A stretch of DNA of 64,000 nucleotides from Paramecium pentaurelia (taxonomy: Eukaryota; Ciliophora; Oligohymenophorea; Peniculida; Parameciidae): contig CAJJDO010000054.1 of assembly GCA_905183005.1 (NCBI GenBank), positions 124,001 through 188,000 on the forward strand, in the 5' to 3' direction. The notes under the pieces were generated by a model, which had not been told where the DNA came from, made no database searches, and saw nothing but the letters and a program-made list of their open reading frames with translations. Shown one piece after another: positions 47,704 through 59,307 of this stretch. Position 1 is the stretch's first letter. Every line of letters starts with the position of its first letter. The position numbers and the translations under genes are program-made.

Positions 47704-50700
47704 ATGAGCAGAGTAAATCTCATTGAAAAGAATTCTGATTCTGAGTTAGTTCGATAAGGAGAGGATGGAGACTTCAAAGATTTATTTAAACTTGACAATA
47801 TCCGAGAAGGGGTTTCTTTAGGACTTGTTTAATAATTAGGTGGAGAACAAGGATTGGCAAAAATATTTTAAGTTGATTTGAAGGTATTATTAATTTTGAA
47901 TAGCATAGAAAGGTGTACAAGATGAAGAATAAGCAATTACACTGAGAAATAGATACGGAGCCAATTTACCAATAGTAAAAGAGTTAACACCTTTATGGAA
48001 ATTAATTGTAGAGTGTTTGGGGGATACAATGTTGTAAATCTTAATTGTTGCAGCTATTGTATCTACAATATTGGGGATTATAGAAGGTGAAGGTGGATGG
48101 TATGAAGGGTAAATTTATAATTAGATAAGTTAGCTTAACAATATTTTTGGCAATCTTTTTGATCATCGGAATTACAGCAGGTAACAATTATGCCAAAGAG
48201 AGACAATTTGCTAAATTATAATCGAAGCTTGATGAGGGACATGTTTAAGTAAAGAGAGGAGGAAGCATAATAACAATAAACAATAAGGATATTGTTGTTG
48301 GTGACGTCTTGTTATTTTAATTAGGAGATATTTTCAATGTGGATGGTAAGTATTAGATTTGATTTTAGGATTATATTTAAGTGGTAGTGAAGTAAAGATA
48401 GATGAATCAGCAATGACAGGGGAGTCAGATGAAATGTCAAAGGCATCGGTTGAAGTATGTTTGAAGGATTAGAAAGGCAAATCTCCATTTTTAATGTCAG
48501 GAACAAAGGTTAATGAAGGAACAGGAGTAATGTTGGTTTTGCAAGGTAATGAGATAAAAAATTAAATTATTTTTAGTGGGTGATAAAACAGTGCAGAATG
48601 AAATGAAGAGATTAGGTGAAAGTGATAATACACCTACTCCTTTATAAGTGAAATTAGAAGCAGTAGCAGAAACAATAGGTAAAGTGGGTGTTGTTGTGGC
48701 AATATTAACATTCATTATTCTATTAGTTCGACTATTCATTGAATATGGAACAAATGATGATCTAACTTTTTGGGAATAATTTTGGCATATTGATTGTTTA
48801 TAGAAAATACTTAAATTTTTCATGATTGGTGTTACTATTATTGTTGTAGCTGTACCAGAAGGATTACCTTTAGCTGTTACTATTACATTGGCCTTCTCTG
48901 TGAATAAAATGAAAGATGAATAAAATTTAGTTAAAACTTTAGCATCATGTGAAATAATGGGAGGAGTCAATAATATTTGTAGTGATAAAACTGGTACTCT
49001 AACATTGAATACAATGCAAGTCAATTCATTTTTTTGTTAAAGTGTCAATTATAAAGATTATTAATTACCATAAATCAAAAATTTAGAAAAAGATTATTTA
49101 GATTTATTGGCAGCCAGCAATCTCTATAATTCAAGTGCATATCCAAAAAAAGGCATTAATGGAAAATTTGAATAAATAGGAAATAAAACTGAATGTGCTT
49201 TGATAGAATTTTGTGATATGTTAGGTTATTAATTATCAAGTTATAGACCATCTGATAATATTTTGAGAGTAATTCCTTTAAATTCAAAAAGAAAAATGAT
49301 GATTTCTATTGTTAATCATAATAATAAGATATATTTGTTTAGTAAGGGTGCTCCTGAAATGGTATTAAAAAAATGTACTAAATTTATCAACTCAAATGGA
49401 GAAGAAGTCTAATTGACAGCTTAGGATTCAAAAAATATGCTATCAATAATTGAAGATTATGCTAGTTAAGCACTTAGAACATTAGGAAATGCATACAAAA
49501 TATTAAATTATCATCTTGAATATGATTTTGATTCTATTCCAGAAGAATATCTTTTGAATGATTTAACTTTAATAAATATAGCTGGTATTAAAGATCCTGT
49601 TAGACCAGATGTTCCAAGTGCTATTTAATAATGTTATAGATCAGGAATCATAGTTAGAATGGTAACAGGTGATAACATTAATACAGCTAAAGCTATTGCA
49701 AGAGATTGCAAGATTTTAGGACCAGAAAGTGAATTACATGAATATGAAGCAATGGAAGGATCTTAATTTAGATAATTAACAGGAGGTTTAAATAAAGTGA
49801 TTAAGGATGGAGTTGAAGTATAAGAAGTTAAGAATCTTTTAAAATTTTAAGAAATTGCAGTACATTTAAAAGTATTAGCAAGAGCAACACCTGAAGATAA
49901 ATTTATATTAGCAACAGGATTAAAATAATTAGATAATGTAATTGCAGTGACTGGAGATGGAACTAATGATGCACCTGCATTAAGAAAAGCTGATGTTGGA
50001 TTTGCTATGGGTATAACAGGTACTGATGTATGTAAAGATGCTGCAGATATTATTTTATTAGATGATAACTTTAGTTCTATAATTACAGCATGTAAATGGG
50101 GAAGAAATATTTATAATTGTATTCGTAAATTTATCTAATTTTAATTAACTGTTAATGTTGTTGCATTATTTATGAGTGTATTAGGAGCAGCTGTTACAAA
50201 GGAAGCACCTTTAACAAGTATTTAAATGCTTTGGGTAAATTTAATTATGGATACTTTTGCATCTTTAGCTTTAGCTACTGAACCTCCTAGTGATAGACTT
50301 TTAAATAGAAAACCTTATGGTAAAAGAGAAAGCATAGTAAATTCTATTATGTATAGAACAGTTATTGGAGCTAGTATATATTAAATTCTTATTTTGTGTT
50401 TAATCTTATTTATTCCAAACTCAGTTTTTGATTTTGATGAATCTTTGGATGAGGAATATGAAGGTAGACCAATATAAAGATTAACAATGTTCTTTTAAAC
50501 ATTTGTATTGATGTAAATTTGCAATTCCATCAGTTGCAGAAAATTAGATGAAGTATCTCTAAATCCTTTTAGTGGATTATTTAATAATTCATTATTTTGG
50601 TTAATAAATTTAATTGAAGTAGGAGTCTAATATTTATTGATTCTTTTTGGAGATAAATTTGCAGTTGTTTGTGATTTGACTGCATGGTAACATATATTTT

Positions 50701-50936
50701 GTTGGATATTTGCTTTGGGTGGCATGATAGTAGCAATATTTGTAAGAACTCTTCCTTCAAAATGGTTTAATGGCATAAATATCTTTGCTGAAGAAGAGAT
50801 TGAAGAAGAGAAATTAGATGAAACAATTGCTAGTAAATTACGTCGTAAAAGTAGTGTCAGAATTGGTTCAGTATTAGATGATAATCATGAAAATAAAAGA
50901 TCAATTTAAAAAAGATTATCAGTCTATAAGGAATGA
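47704..50936 (+). CDS. plasma-membrane-type calcium-transporting P-type ATPase (PMCA)
   Basis: 1042 residues with introns 47884-47908, 48109-48133, 48346-48368 and 48546-48576. All P-type landmarks are present: the actuator TGES in AMTGESDEM, the M4 motif VPEGLPLAVTITLAF, the phosphorylation motif DKTGTLT with Asp at about residue 393, KGAPEMVLKKC in the nucleotide domain, and TGDGTNDAPALRKADVGFAMGI. The M4/M5/M6 residues are those of type IIB pumps. Topology is ten membrane helices. The short C-terminus has a basic Ser/Arg patch (LRRKSSVRIGS) that could be regulatory, but no clear calmodulin site. It exports calcium from the cytosol at the plasma membrane or alveolar sacs. Confidence 0.96.
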
Positions 50937-50963
50937 TTTATTATAAAAATAACATTATTCTAT

Positions 50964-53322
50964 TCACATTTTAACCTTCTTTCTTTATTCAAATCTTGCC
51001 TTATATAATTAATGTTTTTCTAATTTCTATTTTTATTCCAAATCTTTTTACTTTTCTTATTCTTAGATTTTCTTTTATCTTCTTTCTTAAACAGCATCTC
51101 TTCCTCTTTATTGAAATTCAATTCTAGCCAGTTTGAATAAATCAACCTAAAATTAATAACCATTTTTATACTTTCACCATATTTGAAAAGTAAGGTTTAA
51201 CCCATTCTATATTGATTTCACTAATTAATTTCATAACTCCTCTTACTTAAGATGTACCTCCCAATTCAGTAAATATTACAGTCTCAGGATATTATTGAAT
51301 TACTGTATAGACACTCTAAGGATCTGTATCTACAACAGTTCCTTCAGGATATACCATCAAATAAGTATCTTCACCATTATGCATTTTACGAGCAGTATTA
51401 AAATAAAATCCAGAACATAATGCTAATTTTATACTTTCATTAATATTCCATTTTTTTGAATCCTTCTATTTTCTAAATAATTTATATAGATAATCTTGAT
51501 CATAAAATTGTGAACATTTCTTTTTACTGGTACCTTCAACTAATTATTATAACTATTAGCGAATATTGTCTGCTTATTTTAAAGATCTTAAATTTAATAG
51601 AGTATCCTTAGCAAATTGTTCATTAAATGTTGCTTATTTCCATTCTGAGAATATTTTCAATAAACTTAAATGATCTCCAGCAGGATCAGCATGTTATGAT
51701 TAAATTTCTTATAATTTTTAATATCCATCTACATCTACTCTTGTAATTCTTTACCAAATGCTTTCTGTTGATAAAATAGCCACAATAGCACTCATTTCAT
51801 TTGAACATTCCATCATTTTTGAAGTTATCAAAGCTTTGGCATAACTTGGTTCCAAAGGATATCGAGACATTTCATAACCCATAGGAGTAATTTATCCATC
51901 TTCATCAATTGCTTATATTAAATATAATTATCTTAAAGATTATAAAATAGCTTCTTGAGTTGGTTATTCCATAAATTCAAATCTCACTACATCATCTATC
52001 CCCATTGATTTAAGTAGTAACATAACAGATGCTAAATTAACTCTCATAATTTCAGCAGTTGTATGTTCTGATAATGATTCATAAAATTATTTAGAAAATA
52101 ATCTATAACATTTTCCAGCTTATGTTCTACCTGCTCTACCTGTCCTCTAAATTGCTTAAGTTTTAGATATAGGTTAAATTATAAGAGAGTCCATGCCAGT
52201 CCTTGGATTATAAACTTTTTATTTGACATAACCAGTATCTACAACAAATCCAATATTATCAATAGTCAAAGAAGTTTCTGCAATATTTGTACAAAATATA
52301 ATTTTTCTAGTATGTTCATCTGCTCTTTAAAATACTTAACTTTGATCTTCAGAAGTCTGACTACCATATAATGTGTATAATAAAACACTAGGAACCTCAA
52401 CTCCTGAGTTTAATACTTCTGCTAATCTCTCATAACAGAATTTTCTACAAACTTCACAATCCTCACTTCCTGGTAAAAATACTAAGATATCACCTGGACC
52501 TTCATGTAAATGCATTCTAATGGCAGCATTCACAGCATCATGATTTCTTTTTTATTAGGTTATATTATGTTCAGCATATTTAACTTCAACAGGAAATGAT
52601 TTACCATGAACTTTAACATATGGACATCCTTCAAAATAGTTTTTAAATATATTAATATTTAATGTTGCAGATGTTATAATAACTTTTAAACTTCCTTTTC
52701 TTCTCTTTGCTGCTGTCTTTACTAATGCAAATAGAACATCTGTATAAAGAGATCTCTCATGAGCTTCATCTAGAATTACTACATCATATCCTGTTAAATC
52801 TTTATCTTACAAACATTCTCTAACCAATATACCATCTGTCACATATCTTAATTAAGTTGTATTAGTTGTGGAATTGTCAAACCTTATTGAATATCCTACT
52901 TCAATCCCTAAGTTTTGCTATTAATTGATTATATGATATTATTATACATTTCTCTCAAATGCTACTCTTTTAGCCATTGATATAGCAGCCATTCTTCTTG
53001 GTTATGTTACTACTATCTTTAAATCAGTTGAATTTATTCTATCCTCTGGTACAAAAGGCTTTAACTTCTTCGACAAGAATCCCTATACTTTAGGTTGTTC
53101 TTTCTCCTCTACTCTTTCCTCTAAGAACTTTTTTCTTTTCTAACAAATGTTCAATCTAAATTCTTCATCATCCAAAAGATATTGAGGCAATTATGTTGAT
53201 TTACCTGAACCTGTATCACCAGTTATTATAATAAAGGTATTTTCTTAAATTTATTTCAAAATTTCTTATTTGAATTCATTTATAGGTAAAGTTGCTCTAA
53301 ATTATTGAATTTCTTAACTCAT
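50964..53322 (-). CDS. DEAH-box RNA helicase
   Basis: 767 residues with introns 52918-52947 (30 nt, frame-neutral, recognised by motif spacing) and 51147-51171. Motifs in order: ITGDTGSGKST (I), VVTQPRRMAA (Ia), YVTDGILVREC (Ib), DEAHERS (II), ITSATLN (III), ILVFLPG (IV), CTNIAETSLTIDNI (V) and QRTGRAGR (VI), then the winged-helix, ratchet and OB-fold C-terminus. There is an extra charged loop of about 40 residues between motifs I and Ia. The tail is Gln/Lys-rich. DEAH enzymes of this size act in splicing or ribosome assembly; I cannot place the subfamily. The start lies 7 bp from the divergent P5CDH start. Confidence 0.93.
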
Positions 53323-53329
53323 TTAATTA

Positions 53330-54999
53330 ATGAATACAAAAATCCAAGAAAAAATATCAAATCCAAATTTTATACAAAATACATTCCCTCTTAATTTGAC
53401 AGACTTAAGTGAGAATAATCCATATAGAGCCATGAACTTTAGTTAAAATTTTATATATATATTTAGTTAATGGAATTTGGAAATTTGCTTCAAATTATCT
53501 AGAAATATTAGATCCTCTTAATGGTGATAAGTTCATTCTTGTTCCAAACAATTTAGTATTTCATTATTATTAATATTTCAGACTGAAGAAGAAATTAATG
53601 AATATAGTGATGCTGCCAAATAATGTCCTAAAACTGGTCTTCATAATCCACTCAAAAATCCTGAAAGATATAATCTATATGGAGAAATCTTTCATAGAGC
53701 TTCATTCCTTTTAGGATTACCTCAAGTTGAAGATTATTTTGTCCATTTGATACAAAGAGTTGCTCCAAAAAGTGAAATCTAAGCAAGAGGAGAAGTTAAA
53801 GTCACTCAAAGATTTTTAATGAATTTCTCTGGAGATTAATGTCGTTTTTTAACCAGATCCTTTAATGTAAGTGGTGACGTACAAGGATAACAATCAAGTG
53901 GATATAGATTCCCATATGGACCTGTTGCTATTATTGCACCTTTTAATTTCCCTCTTGAAATACCTGCTCTCTAAATGATGGGAGCTTTACTTACAGGAAA
54001 TAGACTAACAATTAAAGGAGATTAAAGAGTATCAGTTGTTTTGGAGATGTTTCTTAGATTGCTTCATTTAGCTGGATTACCTCCAACAGATTGTGATTTG
54101 ATTCATTGTGATGGTCCCTAAATGGAATCATTACTCAAAAAAACTAATTTTAGATTATTGTAATTTACAGGTTCCTCTGGTATTGCTGAAAGATTGTGTA
54201 ATGTTATGAATGGAAAAATTAAAATTGAAGATGCTGGTTTTGATTGGAAAATACTTGGACCAGATGTTATTGAATTTGATTATGTTGCTTATCAAAGTGA
54301 CTAAGATGCTTATGCATTCAGTGGTCAGAAATGTAGTGCTTAATCAATATTATTTGCACATAAAAATTGGTATTTCTATATCACAATTTTAGGGTTCAAG
54401 CAGGAATTCTTGATAAAATTAAATTATTAGCAGAATAGAGAAATCTAAAAGATTTAACTATTTGTCCTATTCTCACATGGAATAATCAAAGAATTTAAGC
54501 TCATCTTGATAAATTGATAGCTATTTAAGGTGCTAAAGTTCTTTTTGGTGGAAAGCCTATTAGTGAATAACATAAGATACCAGAATGCTACGGTTCTTAC
54601 CTACCTACAGCTGTTTATATTCCTTTATAATAAATCAAAGAGAATTTTGAGTTAGTTACAACAGAAGTATTTGGACCATTTTAAGTTGTTACTGAGTATG
54701 AAAATGAAGATCATGTTATTGAAATACTTGAAAATATACCTCATAATCTGACAGCAGGAGTAGTTTCTAACGATATTAGATTTGTTTAAAAAATATTAGC
54801 TAATACAATTAATGGAGTAACATACGCAGGTATCAAAGCCAGAACTACAGGGGCTCCTTAAAATCACTGGTTTGGACCTTGTGGAGATCCAAGAGGTACT
54901 GGTATCGGTTCACCAGAAGCTATAATCTAAACTTGGACCACCCATAGAGAAATTATTATGGACATTGGAACAACTCCAAAAACCTTAACATAAAGTTGA
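53330..54999 (+). CDS. delta-1-pyrroline-5-carboxylate dehydrogenase, ALDH12-like
   Basis: 531 residues with introns 53442-53466, 53556-53581 and 54370-54392. It is an aldehyde dehydrogenase: APFNFPLEIP, FTGSSG (coenzyme loop), the catalytic Cys in FSGQKCSAQS and a late EVFGPFQVV segment. KIKIEDAGFDWKILGPDV is characteristic of P5C dehydrogenases of the plant ALDH12 type. The enzyme oxidises P5C to glutamate in proline and arginine catabolism, normally in mitochondria; the N-terminus shows no strong presequence. The first intron starts GTT. Start choice is fixed because the next Met is deep in the protein. Confidence 0.92.
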
Positions 55000-55739
55000 A
55001 ATTGTTTGTTTATTAAATAAATAAAAATATCGTATTAATTTTTATATTTTTTTTATAGAGTTCAAGAACAATTATTTATTGATCTTTATACTTACATCTT
55101 GTTTATGCCTATATTTTTGTTAATTAGATGTAATAAATAAAAAATATAGAATTTGATTAAATAGGATAATTAATATCATTACGTAATATTTTATAATATG
55201 ATTATCTTATTCTATAATTTAGTTTCTTATAATCAAATAAAACAAATTTTCATTATGTATTATTTGAGACTTAATAAAACAAAATCTATAATCATTTTAT
55301 ATAAATTGCTATTGGTAAATATAGTATAAATATATCATTCATCATAAAACAAATACAATATAATAATTTTAAGGAATGATTTTATAAAGTTTAATATAGA
55401 AAATTGAAATAGTTTTCAATAGTTAAATGATATATAATAATAAAAAAAGGTAAAAAGGTTATTTAACTGATGATTATGATCTTAATGGAGTTAAATAAAA
55501 TGATTTACATATATGAAGGTAATTTATTAATTATTAAGAAAACAATTGGACAATTATTTTAGTTTATATGAAGTTATAAATATAGAATGTATGATGTAAA
55601 AATGATGTTAAAAAACGCTGTTTTTAATCTACATTTTCTTAAGAGAAATGAAAATGAAGATGATTCTAATTTTATCGATTTTTTTGAATATATACACAAA
55701 TATTGAAATATAATATCATCATTATTTAACTTTCTATAA
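55000..55739. other. intergenic, AT-rich
   Basis: Convergent spacer after the P5CDH gene. A/T-dominated with no frame showing coding texture on either strand. Confidence 0.45.
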
Positions 55740-56354
55740 TCATACAAAATATCTTTTTTTGTTTGGTACAATTTAAAATTCTTTAGGCAACTTTTTATTT
55801 CTTACACTTTATTAACTTTAAGTATCTTATTGACAAAATGTAAAACAGAATGGTGTACAGACTCCATCGTTTAAACTAAGTTTGAATTAAGAGAAATAAT
55901 TACTTATCTATCTCTAGAGAACTTTTAGCTTATTAAATCTAAGGAAGTTTGGAAGATTTGATTTCAGTGCTTCTTTCTGTGTTTAATATTGATCTTCTCT
56001 TAGGTGAGTGTTTATTACTTAAGAAATTAATCAATTAATCCTTGTCTTGGTTCTGTTTCTATAATTCAATATTTTCTTAGAGCAAATATTGAATTAATTA
56101 TGAATGTTCTTCTGAATTTTTGGAGGCATTAGACTTTGATTCCTTATATGGGTAGTTTTATTTAGAAGATGATGATGTACAACTGGTAGTCTATATGAGT
56201 TATAGTGGTTTATATTTACATTTATAGATGACACTGTCTTCTAAGAGCATTTGGAGCTAGGAGGAACATTAGCTTTCTCCTTTGCCAAAGTATCTAATGT
56301 CTTCTTGTTTAATTAGAGCTTTAAAGATGGCTTTTTTGTAATTTGAGATGACAT
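55740..56354 (-). CDS. small Ser/Lys-rich coiled-coil protein
   Basis: 185 residues after introns 56191-56219 (29 nt) and 55876-55903 (28 nt). Both introns are needed: removal turns scattered frames into MSSQITKKPSLKLQLNKK, a Ser-rich segment, a short coiled coil (QLIQYLLQENIELQKQNQDKDQLI), a Ser/Lys-rich part and a C-terminus DGVCTPFCFTFC with LPKEFQIVPNKKRYFV. The Cys-Phe motif near the end may be a membrane or lipid-modified patch. Family unknown. Confidence 0.6.
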
Positions 56355-57034
56355 TCGTTTTGATGATGTAAGTGAAAACTGAGGAGAAAGAAGAATTAAT
56401 ATAATAAATATTAAATATCCATTTAATAAAAGTTCGATTAAATTTTAAACTGGAATTATTCAAATTGTTAAACCTACGATTGAAATCCCTAATTTTTTTA
56501 TTATTTATAATGCTTTTAATATTTCCATGTCAATATGGCTTCAATATTTTTGCATATATATATTATGTTATTTATAATCCTTATTCTCTTCAAGAGTTCG
56601 TCTAGATGTTATGACTGCACATGTTTTCATTGTTCTATCACTTAGAATACTAGTAATATGTGTATAACTATTAATAAATGAATACATTCAAAATTTAAAA
56701 GAGAAGTATTTTAAAAAGTTCAAAATAATAAATTACTAATAGAATAAATAATTAAATTACTAGACCAATTTATTCGATTAATTCATATGAATTTTTAATC
56801 TTGATTTTTTTTATAATATTCCCTCTTAAAATCTTCTGAGTTGTCTTACATTTAAGTTTAGATATATTTTTTTAATTTTATTTGTAAAAAATGGTAAAAT
56901 AATTTAAACAAAAATTAATGATTAAAGTAATCAAAATAAACATATTTATTGTAATTGTTTTTATATATAAACCATAATTATATATGAAAATTTTAGTTTT
57001 TATTAATATTGATTAAATCTAATATTTTGATATT
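56355..57034. other. intergenic, AT-rich
   Basis: Spacer with long A/T runs; one minus-strand frame stays open without TGA for several hundred bases but has the composition of non-coding AT-rich DNA, so it is not called. Confidence 0.4.
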
Positions 57035-57640
57035 TAAAAAACCCTTTAAATCCTTTTACATAATTCTAAATCTGCCTGAGATATCTTGTAATTATCTTCT
57101 ATTTGATCTAATTTCAAACAGAACATAAATATTTTTTAACTTAGTTTATCAACTTAAGCAATTTAAATAAAAGATAAACCTATCATTATTGAATTTTCAA
57201 TATATTATGTAGAAATAAGAATAACTTATGTCTTGATTGACTAAAAGTATTGAAATTATTAGCGTTCTTATACAAAATAAATTAAAGTAGAATCCATAAT
57301 TCTAGATGCAACCCAAATAATTAGTTTAATTTTGATATAAAGTCACTCTTAATTTAAATTTTATATGAGTTCTAAAATATTTATTATGTATTGTTAAACT
57401 TATCAATAATATGTTAATTATATAGAAATCTTTACTCAAAAAAAAACCAATAATAAAAGAACAACCAATACTGAATATAGCATTAAATGAAGTAAATGTA
57501 TCCCTATAATATTGATGTAATTTTTTCTTAAATTTTATAATAAAAATTAGCCAAATCATTTTAGATATGTAATTTATAAAATTCATAAGGATCATCTTAT
57601 TAAGGATATTATTATTACAAGTAATACCAATTCTATTCAT
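57035..57640 (-). pseudogene. possible broken membrane-protein gene
   Basis: An ATG at 57640 opens a hydrophobic frame with at least two membrane segments (KMIWLIFIIKF; IFSIGCSFIIGFFLSKDF). At about 57320 the coding-looking frame shifts by one base to another with further helices (IKLIIWVASRIMDSTLIYF) and a charged end (LKLDQIEDNYKISQADLELCKRIQ). I cannot bridge the two with a GT..AG intron of normal size. Either the gene is decayed by a frameshift or the model is wrong. No family recognised. Confidence 0.3.
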
Positions 57641-58010
57641 TTTATATCATGAATATATAAATATTATAATTCCAATTTACATAATTATAAATATAAAAAG
57701 ATTAAGATTGAAAGGTTAATGAAACTAATGATATAGAGTTATCTACAATCTTAAGAATTTCATACATAATTATTATATAAATATAATTAATAATACTCAA
57801 TTTTAATAGTATATATATATATGTTAAATATTTATAGTTAAATTATCTATGCTTATTTATTTAGCTTCTAATTTAATATACAGTATTAATTTATAGTAAA
57901 TTTGCCTTAATAACAGAACTAATAAATTAGTACGTTATTATCTATTATGAATATATTAATACAATAATTTAGATTCAAATTTTATAGTATTCATCAAAAA
58001 GTTAATTATC
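57641..58010. other. intergenic, AT-rich with (AT)n run
   Basis: Contains an AT dinucleotide run near 57811-57822. Nothing else recognisable. Confidence 0.45.
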
Positions 58011-58028
58011 ATTAATTTTCGTACTTTT
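58011..58028. promoter_or_regulatory. exact 18-mer shared with 18098-18115
   Basis: Identical to the element upstream of the E3 ligase gene and again 61 nt from an ATG (58090). Evidence is position and identity only. Confidence 0.3.
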
Positions 58029-58089
58029 GTGACTGAAAAGAAAGATTAGTGGTTATATTTTTCTTAAGGAAGATCAATAAAAGAATATT

Positions 58090-59256
58090 ATGGAAGTTTT
58101 AACTGAACCAAAGATTATAGTGACTATTTATGGCAGAGTGTATAAGCAAATGCTTTAAATATTTTTAATGTAAATGAAACTAATTAAATAATAATCTGCT
58201 TCAGCTTTAAAACCTAGAGAAAAAAAAACAGCACAAGCTTTAAACTAACCTGTTATATACCCTGTTGATGGCTATAAATTATTAAATGAATTATCTGTTG
58301 GAGGATTTGGGTGTGTTTATAAAGCGATTGAAATAAAAACAAATAAGCCTGTAGCTATCAAGTACTCAAAAGAAAATATGGAAAAGGAATATAGGATTTT
58401 GAATTAATTATAAAACTGTTAAGGAGTTCCTTAAGTCTATAATTTTGGGTAGTTAAATAATACTTATTACATTATAATGGAGTTCTTAAATGAAGATATG
58501 CAAACTATTTCATCCAAATAAAAATGTTTTTCAATAAAAACAACGATCTTGATTGCTATTAAAATAATTCAAGTTTTAAGTTAAATTCATAAAAATGGTA
58601 TTCGTCATAGAGATATAAAACCATAAAATTTGATGACTAAAAATTCTGGTATTCACAATGTATGATTAAGATTCAACTATATATCTAATAGATTTTGGGA
58701 TTTCGCTATTTCAAAATGATCCTTTACCTGATAAATATGTTGATGGCACAATTTTATATGATCCTCGTATAGTGCACAGACGTTAAGAATATCGTTTCAT
58801 AGATGATATAGAAATGGCAGGTTATTGCTTAGTTGAATTAATGAAAGGTAAATATTTAATCAATAAGTAGGTTAATTACCATGGTAAAAATATATAGATG
58901 GTAGAGAATCTCGAATAATGTAAATGAAATAAGAATTTATAGATGCTAAATCAACTATACAGCTTCCAATATATAATATATTTTAATTTGTTGAATAAAA
59001 TTAGAATAATGATTTACCCGATCATAACAAACTAATTAATTAATTAAGAGAAGTCTTAATAAAATAGAATATTACTGAAGATTATATATATGATTGGAAT
59101 TCTATTGAATTATTAACAACTCCTTAATTTAAAGCAAGATCAATTAGTTTCCAAAGTTAAAAAAGTAAATTTGCTTCAGAAAACTAAGAATTGAGTATAG
59201 CTTTAGAAGGGGAAATATAATTTGTTAATGATTAAAAATATAAATTTATGAAATGA
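58090..59256 (+). CDS. CK1-like serine/threonine protein kinase
   Basis: About 373 residues from the ATG at 58090, or 345 if the in-frame ATG at 58174 is used. Introns are 58649-58670 and 58848-58870. Kinase motifs are intact: LSVGGFGCVYKA (glycine loop), PVAIKYSKEN (Lys), IRHRDIKPQN (catalytic loop), YLIDFGIS (DFG), and KGQLPWQKY, the segment that in CK1 replaces the usual subdomain. The APE motif is missing, as in CK1. The C-terminal region is Gln/Asn-rich without a known domain. CK1 enzymes prefer primed or acidic sites; the substrate here is unknown. The first intron must be removed to restore the DFG region. Confidence 0.88.
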
Positions 59257-59307
59257 CTTATATTAATATTTTATTATATAATATTAAAGTATATTATAAA
59301 CATAAAA

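Noticed and set aside
48497..49024. 175-codon antisense open frame
   Set aside because: It lies opposite the conserved calcium-pump coding sequence and has no domain or start context of its own.
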